DNA of 61,849 nt from an uncultured Christensenellaceae bacterium (GTDB taxonomy: Bacteria; Bacillota; Clostridia; Christensenellales; UBA3700): the NCBI GenBank assembly GCA_944380275.1, contig CALWHB010000006.1, positions 1 through 61,849 on the forward strand, read 5' to 3'. Positions 8,194 to 18,015 of this stretch are shown piece by piece. Within the stretch, counting starts at the first letter, position 1. Each line of letters opens with the position of its first letter. The position numbers and the translations under genes are program-made. Under the pieces are notes generated by a model. It had not been told where the DNA came from. It saw only the letters and a program-made list of their open reading frames with translations, and ran no database searches.

Positions 8194-10587
8194 CTATTTT
8201 TTGACAACTTCAAACTCAAGCGTCTTTTCGCCCAGCTTGCCTGCTGAGAACGTAACCGTTGCTTTACCGCTCTTGCCGGTAGTCTTTATCCACACGCCTC
8301 TCTGCCCGCCAATCAGGGCGACGTTCTTCTCGCCTATTACCTCTATAGGTCCGGTAGTCTTAATCGTGATTGCGGTGTTGTCGTAAGGCAATACGTTGCC
8401 GCACTGAGAAACCGCCTTAAGCACGATTCTGGTAACGTCGTACGTTTCATCCTCGACCAGCTTTTCACTGTCTGCTTTCGCATAGAGGCTTGCCTGGAAC
8501 ACAGAGCCTTTTTCTGTCGTAACGACGACCTCGCCTTTTGAGTTGAGTCCCTCGAACTTGTATGTAACCTGTTTTCCGCCCCAACTCGTTACGTACTTGC
8601 CGAACAGAATCGTGATGCTGTCAACAGAAAGTTTGTATTTGATAAGGCATTTTATCAAAGTGAACGGGTGACGGAAGATACCGCCGAAGGTACCGTATTT
8701 CTTGACAGCCAGCAAAGCCTTCTTGAGTTTTTCCGCATCTCTCTTCGAGAACTTATACTGCTCGTCTTTTTCAAGCTGGTCGCCTATAACGTCGTCGAGC
8801 GGCACGGGCGGGGTGGGAAGATTTTTGAATTCTTTGCTCTTGCCGTATTCCTCAACCATATCAAACGTATTGATAAGTACGCCGTTCTTATACATCCTGA
8901 CCGTGGGACAGTTGGTAAACATATATACCGTGCCTACCTGTCCGCCGGCGACGTCGCCTATCTCCATATTGGAAGAGATTTCGAGAACGGGTTTTTTGCC
9001 CTGCATACGGTAGACTTTTGCCGCCAGCTTGTCGATACGGAACATATCCGAAACGCCGTGATAACATATCTTATCGCCGCTGCCGAAGTCTTTATGCGTA
9101 TTGTAGTCGCTCATACACCATCCTATTACGCCGCTTGTTCCTTTCGTGCCGTACATTTTGTCAAGCACTCTGGCGTGGCGGATGGCGTGTTCCTGCCTCT
9201 TCTTCTCGTGGTCGAAGGTCTTTGTGGGGAACATGTGTCCGTTGTGTTCGGTAACGAGATAAGGCACGTTGCCCGCAACGATGAATTTGGGAAGAAGTCT
9301 GATTTTTCCGCCGGAGTGTATAAAATCGTTGTACGTATATACGTCTTCGAGAAGATGACTTCTGGGTATACACCTTACGCCGCCCGTCTGTCTGCTCTTG
9401 TCGAGAGAGTGCGCAAGCGCGTTTGTCTTGGTATAGAGTTCGTCGTCATCCCCGGACTCGTTTATTCTCACGCCCCAGAGGATAATGCAGGGGTGATTGT
9501 AGTCCTGGTCTATCATCTCGCGTACGTGCTGCAGGCACATCTCTCTCCACTCAGGATTGCGGCTTACGTGCTGCCATCCGGGGATTTCTGTAAACACCAT
9601 AAGTCCCAGTTCGTCGCACTTGTTGAGGAAGTGCTTGCTGTTGGGATAGTGAGAAGTGCGCGCCAGGTTTACGCCCAGCTCGTTCTTGAGATATATCGCG
9701 TCCGCCTCCTGAGCCGATTTAGGCATCGCGTATCCGACGTAAGGATATGACTGATGACGGTTGAGTCCTCTGATTTTGAGCAGATTTCCGTTGAGATAAA
9801 AACCGTCTTTTCTGAACTCGCACGTTCTGAATCCCGTTCTTTCAACAACCATTTCGTTGCCGAAGGTAACGGTTACCGTATAAAGCACGGGGTTGTCCAC
9901 GTCCCACAGTTTCACGCCTTTGCAGTCAAGCAATCCGTGCGCCTTATCGCCGTTTGCAATCAAATCGGCATGCGTCACGACAGTGCCGTCCGCCGCCGCA
10001 ACTTCCACTTTTACGGGAGTGCCGCTCACCGCCTCGCTGAAAGTCATTTCAACGTCAAGTTTGGGAGAAGTAAGCACATCCGTCGGGGTCAGACGCAGGT
10101 TTTTGCAATACGCGCCGTCGTGAACGTACAGATACACTTCTCTGTAAATACCTCCATATACAAGATAGTCAACCACGCCGCCGAACGGAGGAATTTCAGG
10201 TCTTTCGGTGCTGTCGACCATTACGGCGATAACGTTGCTCTTGCCGTATTCCACAAAGGGAGCTATGTCGCCGTTGAATTCGGTATAACTTCCCTTGTGC
10301 GCAAAAGCCGCCTTGCCGTTTACGTAAACCTCGGCATAGTTGGCGACCGCCTCGAAACTGAGTATCAGCTTTTTGCCTTTCCACTCTGCAGGTACGTCCA
10401 ACGTCTTGCGATAGCAACTGACAAACTGATAGCTTTCTTCGTCAAAGTTATTATAAGGGATTTCCTTGTTTGCGTGGGGTATGTTTACCGTCAGGAACGC
10501 CTTGTCGTCAAAATCTGCGGCGAGGTATTCCTTTTTAAAATCGGCGGAATATTTCCAGCCGTAATTCAAATTTACTGTTTCAGCCAT
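8194..10587 (-). CDS. Glycoside hydrolase family 2 (beta-galactosidase/glucuronidase type)
   Basis: 797 aa. The N-terminal sugar-binding jelly roll covers residues 1-165 (NLNYGWKYSADF, then ANYAEVYVNGKAAFAHKGSYTEF). An immunoglobulin-like domain follows, then the TIM barrel with RTSHYPNSKHFLNKCDELG, acid/base Glu377 in WGVRINES (family usually W-x-x-x-N-E) and nucleophile Glu447 in VTEHNG. Extra C-terminal beta domains follow. No signal peptide is seen, so it is probably cytoplasmic and fits with the downstream transporter. Exact sugar specificity (galactoside, glucuronide or other) cannot be assigned. Strong Shine-Dalgarno AAAGGAGGA. Confidence 0.9.
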   Translation of the reverse strand: MAETVNLNYGWKYSADFKKEYLAADFDDKAFLTVNIPHANKEIPYNNFDEESYQFVSCYRKTLDVPAEWKGKKLILSFEAVANYAEVYVNGKAAFAHKGSYTEFNGDIAPFVEYGKSNVIAVMVDSTERPEIPPFGGVVDYLVYGGIYREVYLYVHDGAYCKNLRLTPTDVLTSPKLDVEMTFSEAVSGTPVKVEVAAADGTVVTHADLIANGDKAHGLLDCKGVKLWDVDNPVLYTVTVTFGNEMVVERTGFRTCEFRKDGFYLNGNLLKIRGLNRHQSYPYVGYAMPKSAQEADAIYLKNELGVNLARTSHYPNSKHFLNKCDELGLMVFTEIPGWQHVSRNPEWREMCLQHVREMIDQDYNHPCIILWGVRINESGDDDELYTKTNALAHSLDKSRQTGGVRCIPRSHLLEDVYTYNDFIHSGGKIRLLPKFIVAGNVPYLVTEHNGHMFPTKTFDHEKKRQEHAIRHARVLDKMYGTKGTSGVIGWCMSDYNTHKDFGSGDKICYHGVSDMFRIDKLAAKVYRMQGKKPVLEISSNMEIGDVAGGQVGTVYMFTNCPTVRMYKNGVLINTFDMVEEYGKSKEFKNLPTPPVPLDDVIGDQLEKDEQYKFSKRDAEKLKKALLAVKKYGTFGGIFRHPFTLIKCLIKYKLSVDSITILFGKYVTSWGGKQVTYKFEGLNSKGEVVVTTEKGSVFQASLYAKADSEKLVEDETYDVTRIVLKAVSQCGNVLPYDNTAITIKTTGPIEVIGEKNVALIGGQRGVWIKTTGKSGKATVTFSAGKLGEKTLEFEVVKK

Positions 10588-10611
10588 AAATCCTCCTTTA
10601 TCGTCCTGATA

Positions 10612-10640
10612 ATTGTATCATATCCCGCGCTTTTTATCAA
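10612..10640 (-). promoter_or_regulatory. Promoter of the GH2 gene
   Basis: On the minus strand TTGATA (10635-10640), 17-nt spacer, TACAAT (10612-10617), about 25 nt upstream of the start codon. Confidence 0.7.
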
Positions 10641-10691
10641 TAAATTTTATACAAATAGTCTACCCGCCGAAAACGGCGGCTGCGGCAACGC

Positions 10692-10720
10692 TTGACATTT
10701 TGCACGCGGCGCGATAAACT
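10692..10720 (+). promoter_or_regulatory. Promoter of apgM
   Basis: TTGACA (10692-10697), 17-nt spacer, TAAACT (10715-10720), 60 nt before the apgM ATG. It is divergent from the GH2 promoter. Confidence 0.65.
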
Positions 10721-10779
10721 ATAACAATAAAATATTAATGTGCGCGACGTTCTGCGCGCGTGCAAACAAGGAAAATATT

Positions 10780-12009
10780 ATGAAAAACGATAAAAAATAC
10801 GTCGTTATCCTGGGCGACGGCATGGCAGATTACCCTATTGACGCGCTTGGAGGCAAAACCCCTCTCGAAGTCGCGGTAAAGCCTAATATAGACGCTCTTT
10901 GCGCAAAAGGAGAACTGGGGCTTGTCAAAACCGTTCCGGACGGCATGAAACCGGGCAGCGACGTAGCCAACCTTGCGGTTATGGGCTATTCCCCCGCACG
11001 CTATTACAGCGGTCGCTCTCCTCTGGAGGCTCTCAGCATCGGTATAGACCTCAGAGATACCGACGTCGCGATAAGATGCAACCTCGTAACGCTTTCTGAC
11101 GACGAGCCTTACGAAAACAAGATTATGAAAGATTACAGCGCGGGAGAAATCTCCACTGCCGAGGCGAAAAAGCTGATAGACTTTATTCAGAGCAAGCTGG
11201 GCAGCGAAACTCTGCACTTTTACAGCGGAGTAAGCTACCGCCACTGCCTCGTCAGACACAACTCCGTTCTCGGCACGGACTACACTCCTCCGCACGATAT
11301 TTCGGACAGACGTATAACGGATTATCTGCCCAAAGCTCTGTACGGCGAAGAGATGCTCTCTCTTATGAAAAAGTCGTACGAACTGCTCAAAGACCACCCG
11401 GTAAACGTTGCGCGCATAAAGGCAGGCAAGAATCCGGCAAACAGTATCTGGCTGTGGGGGGAAGGCACACGCCCCGCTCTTTCTCCGTTTGAAGAAAAGT
11501 ACGGCAAAAAAGGCGCGGTCATAAGCGCGGTCGACCTTATCAAAGGCATAGGCATCGGCGCGAAGATGAAAGTCATAGAGGTCGAAGGTGCGTGCGGCAC
11601 TTACGAAACCAACTTTGCCGGAAAAGCAGAAAGCGCGGTAAAAGCTCTCCTTGAGGACGGCTGCGATTACGTATACGTGCATATGGAGGCTCCCGACGAG
11701 TGCGGACATCAGGGCGACCTTAAACACAAAATTTTATCTGTTGAATTGATAGACCGTGTTGTGGTACAATATATTGTAGAAAAGCTCAGAGAAGCAAAAG
11801 TCGGGTTCAGCATACTCGTCGCGCCGGACCACCCCACGCCGATAAAGCTCAAAACTCATACGTCCGACCCCGTGCCGTACGTACTGTACCGCTCTTTCGA
11901 CGAAAAAGACAATGCCTTCAAGAGCATGACAGAGAAAAACGCAAAGGCGAGCGGCATCTATTACGACGACAGCTGCGCCCTTATAGATAAGTTCATCAAG
12001 GAGGACTGA
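10780..12009 (+). CDS. apgM: 2,3-bisphosphoglycerate-independent phosphoglycerate mutase, archaeal type
   Basis: 409 aa from the ATG at 10780, chosen for its AAGGAAAAT ribosome site; a start 42 bp upstream is open but would lie right at the promoter. Alkaline-phosphatase-fold metal ligands are visible in VILGDGMADYP and GSDVANLAVMGY, and C-terminally in VHMEAPDECGHQGD and VAPDHPTP. The enzyme interconverts 3- and 2-phosphoglycerate in glycolysis without a bisphosphate cofactor. This aPGM form is unlike the ~510-aa GpmI of Bacillus. It is followed after 2 bp by a surface-protein gene in the same operon. Confidence 0.93.
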   Translation: MKNDKKYVVILGDGMADYPIDALGGKTPLEVAVKPNIDALCAKGELGLVKTVPDGMKPGSDVANLAVMGYSPARYYSGRSPLEALSIGIDLRDTDVAIRCNLVTLSDDEPYENKIMKDYSAGEISTAEAKKLIDFIQSKLGSETLHFYSGVSYRHCLVRHNSVLGTDYTPPHDISDRRITDYLPKALYGEEMLSLMKKSYELLKDHPVNVARIKAGKNPANSIWLWGEGTRPALSPFEEKYGKKGAVISAVDLIKGIGIGAKMKVIEVEGACGTYETNFAGKAESAVKALLEDGCDYVYVHMEAPDECGHQGDLKHKILSVELIDRVVVQYIVEKLREAKVGFSILVAPDHPTPIKLKTHTSDPVPYVLYRSFDEKDNAFKSMTEKNAKASGIYYDDSCALIDKFIKED

Positions 12010-12011
12010 CA

Positions 12012-14132
12012 ATGGACGATAAAGAAAAAGATTTTGACGTCGACAATGCCGGTGTCGGAAACGACGCTCTGCTTTCAGACGATATTCCCCTCGACGGACC
12101 GTCCGATTTCGTGGACGACGAAGAGGTTGCAGAAGTTTCGGACAAAGCGGAACTTCTCTCAAGGGACGAAGAACAAAAAGAGGAAAATATTGTTGCCGAA
12201 GATACTCAATCAGACGACAACGCAAGCGACGGAAATACAGAAGGCGAGGCAAACGACGACGATACGCCCGTCGTCGACGAAAACGTACCTCTCCCCGACG
12301 CGGAAGAAATGAACGAGGCTCTCAAGCCCAAACTCAAAGAAACTTCGGTAAAAAAGAAAAAACGCATAATCATTGCGGTCGTAGCTGCGGTTCTCGTCGT
12401 CGCGATTACCCTCGGTATCGCTCTTCCCATTTACTTCGTGAACAAAGATAAGATTTTCGTAAAAAGCGCAGAGGACTTTGCAAACTACAACGACGGCACT
12501 TACTTCGTTCTCGAAAAAGACGTAACCGTAGAAGGCGACCTCACTATCGACCGCCTTTACAACATCGACCTCAACGGCCATACCCTCGTGGTAAACGGAA
12601 CCATGACTCTCACTTCCGGCACGGAAGGAACTCTTGTCATAGGCACTAAAAAAGGCAAAGAATATATTGCAAAAGGACTTCTGCAGGCACAAACGCTCGT
12701 GATAGACACAGCAAACGCAGACATCAATCTCGCGTCTTCTGTAACCGTAAACACCATGAACGTAAACGCTAAGACGTTTACTCTTTCGTCTTCCGCACAG
12801 GCAAACGGTACGGTAAGCGTAAACGCTCGTACCGTCAACGTGAACGGCGCGATTGCCTTCGGTGAAGGTGCAGACGCAAAATTCGTTGCAAACAATTCTG
12901 ACGCGGTCAACGTAAATGCAAACGTATCTTCTGCCATAGAGCTGAACTACTCCACTCTCAACCTCGCTAAAAACGCGACGGTAAATTCCATCGCTCTCGA
13001 CAACGCATCCCGCGCTGCGGTTTACGGCGTCGTAACGCAAAGCATTTCCACCCTCGCGCCTGCTGCAGACGAAGGTTCTGACGAAGAAACCGCTCAACCC
13101 GTAGCCGCTGCCAACGAGGAAGGAACCGCAAATTACAACATCGTCGTTCTGCTGGGAACAGACTTCTCCTGCCCCGTCGTCAGCAACATACACACCCTTG
13201 CGATAGAACGCAGAACGGGTCTTTCAATCAACATATACGACTGCACTCAGGTCAAATACATCGACCGCCTGTCTTCTCCGGTCGACGTCAATATCGACGA
13301 ACGTTCAGACGGCTCTCTCGTCGCGGTTTCTTCAAAAGTTCAGAACGCGCAGGGGTATTCCTTCAGAGTTGACGGAGGCGACTGGGTTGACGTCGAAACC
13401 AACGAGTTCGACATCACCGCACAGCTTACCTCTCAGACAGGCAGCCACCGCATAGAAGTGTTTGCCAAAGGCAATTACAGCTACAGCGACCCGTTTGCTC
13501 TCGGCGACGCGTCCGTACTTTATATTTCAGGCAATCCCACCGCATGCGAGTACACATATCAGATTCAGCTCGCTACCCCGTCTAACCTCAACGTTACCGT
13601 AAACGAAGGTTCGTACGTACTTACCTTCGACAAGGTTGCGTTCGCTACCAGGTACGAGTATTACGTCAACGGTACAATGTATACGTTTGCTCCCGCAGAC
13701 GATTCCGCAACGGTTTCGATTGACATCACAGATAAACTGACGACCGCAGGCGCGTATGCCATAAGAGTTGTTGCAGCGGCTGACAGCGCGGATATTCTTA
13801 CCAGCAAACCTGCAATGACTTCTACCATAAAGACCGAAAAACTGCTCAGACCCGCTCTCAGCGCGGCTCAGCAGGAAGACGGCAGCGTCGTGCTTACGAT
13901 TGCGACCACAGAGGGCGTATCCACCACCTACATCGTCAACTACACAATGACTCTTGAGGACGGCTCTAAAAAGAGCGTATCGCTCGTAACCACCAATACT
14001 ACCGTAACTCTTCAGGGTCTTAACGTAGGCGACACGATAAGCGTAACGGCTCAGGCTTGCGGATATTACACCCAAAGCGACCCGTCAGCTACCGTTGTAA
14101 CCGCATACGTCGCTCCCGCTCCTCAGCAATAA
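12012..14132 (+). CDS. Large single-pass surface protein of unknown function
   Basis: 706 aa, not recognised as a named family. Residues 1-110 are strongly acidic and low-complexity (cytoplasmic by the positive-inside rule, since KKKKR at 114-118 precedes the helix). Residues 119-143 are one membrane helix. The rest is outside: a region rich in V/N/T with regular short strands (about 160-330, e.g. NLNGHTLVV-type turns), suggesting a right-handed beta-helix or stacked-strand fold, then two or three fibronectin-III-like beta domains (about 420-700, with NPTACEYTYQIQLATP and NLNVTVNEGSYVLTF). It ends QQ with no cell-wall sorting signal. It is 2 bp downstream of apgM and likely translated with it, an odd pairing. 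Confidence 0.8.
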   Translation: MDDKEKDFDVDNAGVGNDALLSDDIPLDGPSDFVDDEEVAEVSDKAELLSRDEEQKEENIVAEDTQSDDNASDGNTEGEANDDDTPVVDENVPLPDAEEMNEALKPKLKETSVKKKKRIIIAVVAAVLVVAITLGIALPIYFVNKDKIFVKSAEDFANYNDGTYFVLEKDVTVEGDLTIDRLYNIDLNGHTLVVNGTMTLTSGTEGTLVIGTKKGKEYIAKGLLQAQTLVIDTANADINLASSVTVNTMNVNAKTFTLSSSAQANGTVSVNARTVNVNGAIAFGEGADAKFVANNSDAVNVNANVSSAIELNYSTLNLAKNATVNSIALDNASRAAVYGVVTQSISTLAPAADEGSDEETAQPVAAANEEGTANYNIVVLLGTDFSCPVVSNIHTLAIERRTGLSINIYDCTQVKYIDRLSSPVDVNIDERSDGSLVAVSSKVQNAQGYSFRVDGGDWVDVETNEFDITAQLTSQTGSHRIEVFAKGNYSYSDPFALGDASVLYISGNPTACEYTYQIQLATPSNLNVTVNEGSYVLTFDKVAFATRYEYYVNGTMYTFAPADDSATVSIDITDKLTTAGAYAIRVVAAADSADILTSKPAMTSTIKTEKLLRPALSAAQQEDGSVVLTIATTEGVSTTYIVNYTMTLEDGSKKSVSLVTTNTTVTLQGLNVGDTISVTAQACGYYTQSDPSATVVTAYVAPAPQQ

Positions 14133-14151
14133 AATCAGGCTTTGATTTAAC

Positions 14152-14186
14152 AAAAACGCAACTCCGTCAAGGGGTTGCGTTTTTTA
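14152..14186 (+). terminator. Terminator of the apgM operon
   Basis: AACGCAAC-tccgtcaagg-GGTTGCGTT followed by TTTTT, 20 bp after the surface-protein stop. Confidence 0.9.
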
Positions 14187-14350
14187 ATGCTTTATTTATA
14201 CCTTTTATTGTCTGTTTTATATTTCTTTGCCGTCTGTCATTACGCTTTTTAAATGCGACGCATTTGTCTGTCCTGCGGATTTTTATCCGTACGGTTTACC
14301 TGTATGTTCTTCTTGCCCGTAGACAGCTTTTCTCCCACCCTGCGAACTTT

Positions 14351-15643
14351 TCAGCGTTTTGTAAAAACCGTGCGTTTCAATGCCTCAAGATAGACGTCAT
14401 ACATCTTGCGGAAGTCTTCAATAGTCGCATATTCGTTCTTCTGATGTATCGTGCTTTCCTGCCACGGAAACATAGGTCCGAACGCGACGCCGTGTTCCAA
14501 CGCTCTCGCATACGTTGCGCCGCCTATCGAAAACGGTTTGTCGTCAGTTCCGGTAACGGCGTTATACGCGCCCAAAAGACCTTGAATAAGCGGCTCTTTT
14601 TCGTCTACGAAATGAGGGTCGTGGAAATGCTGCGTCTGCACGCTCTTGACGCCTGCAGCCTTTGCCAGCCCTTTTTCAACCTCTGCTCTTGCCACGGTAT
14701 TGGGATGTCTTATATCAAGCGTTATCTCAAGATTGTCGCCGTTTACCTTAGCTATACCTGCGTTGCACGTCAACGCTCCGCTGTAATCGCTTGCCGCAAT
14801 CCCCAGTCCCTCTCCCGTCCAGTCGCATATCTGGCTTGCGAGCGTTTCGTATTCTCCGCCGAATTCTTTCGCCGCATACTTCAGGATATGCCAGAGCGCA
14901 TTGTCGCCTTTATCCGGAGTGGAACCGTGTGCGGGTCTTCCCGTCGCCTTTATATACGTCTTTCCGTCTTTCGCTTTTGCGGTAAGGTTGTCTGATTCAA
15001 CCTCGCTGCCCTCGCCTTCGATTACCGCGGACGCGTCGTCTATCACTATGTTTGCACGCACTCCGCCGTCAAGAGAGATAAGACTTTGCGGCTTTTTGAA
15101 AGTTACGAGAATCTGCGCAACCCCTCTCTCGCAGTTTATGACGGGGAAATCTCCGTCAGGCGAAAATCCCGTAACGGGTTTTTCCTCTTTTTGCATATAT
15201 CTCTCTATACACTTCCAGCCGGTCTCCTCGTTTCCTCCGAAGATAAAACGCAACCTGCAGGAAGGCTTGTATCCCTCTTCAAGCAACTGGAACGCGGCAT
15301 ACATACAGCAAACCATAGGCCCTTTGTCGTCCAGGACGCCTCTGCCGTATATTCTGCCGTCCTTTATCTCGCCCAACGGATTTGCGTCCCACTTTCCTTC
15401 AAAAGGCACCGTGTCCACGTGTCCGAGTATTCCGAAAAGGTCGCCTTCTCCTATCTCTGCCCAGACGTAATATCCGTCGCCGTACAAAGTCCTGAAACCG
15501 CGTTTTTCAGCCTCGTCTTTTACAAAATGCAGGCACTTTGCGACTCCCTCGCCGAAAGGGCTTTCGTCACACGGCGCGCTTTGCACGCTGTTCACGGAAA
15601 GCATTTTCATAGTCGCATCCAGAGCCTTGTCGAACAAATCCAT
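14351..15643 (-). CDS. pepV: M20-family dipeptidase (PepV/Sapep type)
   Basis: 430 aa. Metallopeptidase residues are seen in GHVDTVPFEG (His-x-Asp of the metal site), GRGVLDDKGP (bridging Asp) and FGGNEETGWKC (general base Glu plus metal Glu). The C-terminal IGGATYAR carries the late active-site segment. Sapep/PepV enzymes hydrolyse dipeptides in the cytoplasm with Zn or Mn. Good GAGGTG ribosome site. It stands alone and converges on the apgM operon. Confidence 0.92.
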   Translation of the reverse strand: MDLFDKALDATMKMLSVNSVQSAPCDESPFGEGVAKCLHFVKDEAEKRGFRTLYGDGYYVWAEIGEGDLFGILGHVDTVPFEGKWDANPLGEIKDGRIYGRGVLDDKGPMVCCMYAAFQLLEEGYKPSCRLRFIFGGNEETGWKCIERYMQKEEKPVTGFSPDGDFPVINCERGVAQILVTFKKPQSLISLDGGVRANIVIDDASAVIEGEGSEVESDNLTAKAKDGKTYIKATGRPAHGSTPDKGDNALWHILKYAAKEFGGEYETLASQICDWTGEGLGIAASDYSGALTCNAGIAKVNGDNLEITLDIRHPNTVARAEVEKGLAKAAGVKSVQTQHFHDPHFVDEKEPLIQGLLGAYNAVTGTDDKPFSIGGATYARALEHGVAFGPMFPWQESTIHQKNEYATIEDFRKMYDVYLEALKRTVFTKR

Positions 15644-16013
15644 ATTTCACCTCTATAAATTATTTCACATATTATAATATACCAAACGCAAAAAAAACGC
15701 TACAGTCCCAGATAAAAAACAAAGCATAAATCTATAATCCTCTCTCGTTGAGTCTGCCTTGCATATCGTTTTATATCCGCCCTGCTTTAACACGGATTGT
15801 CGGCTTTCCCGTACGCTGTACGCAATTTCTCGCGCAAGGCTCTCCGTGCCGGCATTTCTTCACGTCGATTCCATATCTTTTTCTGCAACTCCTCACGGCA
15901 GATTCCCCGCGGATTATACATAAAAATCCGCCCCCGTTAAGGAGCGGAACGACTTTTTATAATTACAGGCTATAAAGAGTGCGCGCACTTATCTGCGACA
16001 CGTTATGCGCGCC
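15644..16013. other. 370-bp gap, mostly featureless
   Basis: Contains a weak hairpin TCCGC...GCGGA at about 15928-15950 followed by CTTTTTAT (a possible terminator toward the right). No open frame with a convincing start was found; the short open stretches are pyrimidine-rich and do not look coding. Confidence 0.45.
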
Positions 16014-16220
16014 TTAAATTTCGGATATCCCCAAAAGATAATCCACAGATACGTTGTAATACTCCGCTATCTTACACAGCGTTTCAAGCGAAGGCTGTCC
16101 CGTGCCTAATTCGTATCTTGAATAGGACTGCTGCTTGACGTTGAGTATCTGAGAAATCTCTCTCTGCGTAATATGGCTCTGCGTACGGAGTTCTTTGAGT
16201 CTTTCGGCAAAAATGTCCAT
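16014..16220 (-). CDS. Small XRE-family transcriptional regulator
   Basis: 68 aa, essentially one Cro/C1 helix-turn-helix domain: LKELRTQSHITQREISQILNVKQQSYSRYELG, then PSLETLCKIAEYYNVSVDYLLG, the canonical ending of this family. The ATG at 16220 is preferred because AAGGTG lies 6 nt upstream; a GTG three codons earlier is within that site. No partner gene is adjacent, so targets are unknown. Confidence 0.85.
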   Translation of the reverse strand: MDIFAERLKELRTQSHITQREISQILNVKQQSYSRYELGTGQPSLETLCKIAEYYNVSVDYLLGISEI

Positions 16221-16557
16221 ATTTTTCACCTTTCCTTTTCTCTTTGAATTTTACATTACTTTTGCTCCCTATCTCTCGCGTACAACGCTTTGCTGTATCC
16301 TTGCGCACGGCAAAAACTCATATACGTTTGAGCTTTCATCTTGAGTCGTCTTTATTATTATAAACCTTTTGCTTAAAATTCCGTTTAAAATGCTTTTTTT
16401 GATTCAAGTCGCAACCTCAAACCGTTTTTTTCTGCCTTCTGTTCTGATTTTGAGCTTTTTGACGCTATTTTATAGTCTTTTCTTTAAAGTTGTGATAATA
16501 TGTAATAAGTAATTAAGACCTTTCCCCTCCATCGCGGGAGCTTACGGAGATTTGATT
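16221..16557. other. 337-bp intergenic region upstream of gltX
   Basis: T-rich. Holds diverging control regions for the small HTH regulator and gltX. I looked for a T-box leader (specifier loop, TGGNACCGCG antiterminator bulge) and found none. CGGAG sits 8 nt before the gltX ATG. Confidence 0.5.
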
Positions 16558-18015
16558 ATGGAAGAAAAAGTCAGAACAAGATTTGCACCCTCCCCCACGG
16601 GATTTATGCATATAGGCAACCTGCGCACCTGCCTTTACGCCTACCTCTTCGCTAAACAGCACGGCGGCGATTTCGTGTTGCGCATAGAGGATACGGACAG
16701 AGAACGCTACGTCGAAGGCGCGACCGAACTTATTTACCGCACGCTTAAAACCGCGGGCATAGAACACGACGAAGGCCCCGACAAAGACAAGGGATACGGT
16801 CCTTACGTACAGAGCGAACGTAAACCTATATATATGGAATATGCTAAAAAGCTCGTCGAACTGGGCGGAGCATATTACTGTTTCTGCACCAAAGAAAGAC
16901 TTGCCTCCCTTGGGGGCGACAACGAGGCTGGCGTCCACAAGTATGACAAACACTGCCTTTCTCTTTCAAAAGAAGAGGTAGAGGCAAAACTCAAAGCAGG
17001 CGAACCTTTCGTAATCCGTCAGAACGTACCTACTGAAGGCGTAAGCGAGTACGACGACCTCGTTTTCGGACATATAAGCGTCCCCAACGCAGATATGGAA
17101 GACAATATCCTGATTAAATCGGACGGCATGCCCACATACAATTTCGCAAACGTAGTGGACGACCACCTGATGAAAATAAATTACGTGATACGCGGCGTCG
17201 AATACCTTTCAAGCACCCCTAAATACAACCTGATGTACGATGCCTTCGGCTGGGAAAGACCGCATTATATGCACCTTTCGCCTATAATGAAAGACGCTCA
17301 GCGCAAACTCAGCAAGCGTTACGGCGACGCAAACTTTGAGGACTTTCTCGCAAAAGGCTATCTGCCTGAGGCAATAGTAAACTATATCGCGCTCCTCGGC
17401 TGGAGTCCTAAAAACACTGACGAAAAACTCTCTATGCAGGAACTGATACAGCAGTTCAGCGTGGACGGACTGTCAAAGTCGCCGAGCATTTTCGACGAAA
17501 CCAAAATGCGTTGGCTCAACGGCAGATATATTAAAGAACTCACCCCTGCTCAGTTTGCAGAGAAAGCACGCGCCTTCCTGGACGCAAGCGCGGTCAAAGG
17601 AAAATTCGATTACGAAAAAATCGCAAAGCTGCTTATACCCCGCGTCGAAACTTTTGGCGAAATAGAGGAAAAAGTCCAGCCTCTCGCCTCTTTCGGAGAA
17701 TACGACCCCGAAATGTTCGAGCATAAGAAAATGAAGATAACAAAAGAGCTTGCTCTCGCCTCACTTCTTGCATGCAGAGAAGTTCTTCCCTCCGTCGAAG
17801 ACTGGTCAGACGAAACTCTCAAGGCAAGACTCAATGCCCTTGCCGCAGAAAAAGGTCTGAAGACAGGTCAGGTATTCCTGCCACTGCGCCTTGCGATTAC
17901 AGGCGCGGCAACGACCCCCGGCGGAGCTACCGAAATGGCAGAACTCTTCGGCAAAGAGGAATCTCTCAATAGACTCGATTTCTCAATCGCCCTTCTCCAA
18001 AAGGCACTTGCATGA
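16558..18015 (+). CDS. gltX: Glutamyl-tRNA synthetase
   Basis: 485 aa class I synthetase. The HIGH-type motif is in FAPSPTGFMHIGNLRT and the KMSKS-type motif is RKLSKRYGD; both are canonical for GltX. It charges tRNA-Glu in the cytoplasm and may also charge tRNA-Gln in lineages that use GatCAB. The ATG at 16558 is preferred over the in-frame TTG at 16552 because GGAG is 8 nt upstream. It overlaps trmL by 4 bp (ATGA), so the two are translationally coupled. Confidence 0.96.
   Translation: MEEKVRTRFAPSPTGFMHIGNLRTCLYAYLFAKQHGGDFVLRIEDTDRERYVEGATELIYRTLKTAGIEHDEGPDKDKGYGPYVQSERKPIYMEYAKKLVELGGAYYCFCTKERLASLGGDNEAGVHKYDKHCLSLSKEEVEAKLKAGEPFVIRQNVPTEGVSEYDDLVFGHISVPNADMEDNILIKSDGMPTYNFANVVDDHLMKINYVIRGVEYLSSTPKYNLMYDAFGWERPHYMHLSPIMKDAQRKLSKRYGDANFEDFLAKGYLPEAIVNYIALLGWSPKNTDEKLSMQELIQQFSVDGLSKSPSIFDETKMRWLNGRYIKELTPAQFAEKARAFLDASAVKGKFDYEKIAKLLIPRVETFGEIEEKVQPLASFGEYDPEMFEHKKMKITKELALASLLACREVLPSVEDWSDETLKARLNALAAEKGLKTGQVFLPLRLAITGAATTPGGATEMAELFGKEESLNRLDFSIALLQKALA

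Noticed and set aside
8668..9750. 360-codon frame antisense to the GH2 gene
   Set aside because: Entirely within a well supported glycosidase gene; the codon usage of this genome (many C-ending codons) leaves antisense frames open.
10735..11727. 330-codon frame antisense to apgM
   Set aside because: Shadow of a conserved gene, no ribosome site.
12210..13193. 327-codon frame antisense to the surface-protein gene
   Set aside because: The sense frame has a promoter, ribosome site, membrane helix and terminator; the antisense one has none.
16221..16557. T-box leader before gltX
   Set aside because: No specifier-loop hairpin or TGGNACCGCG-like bulge could be found.
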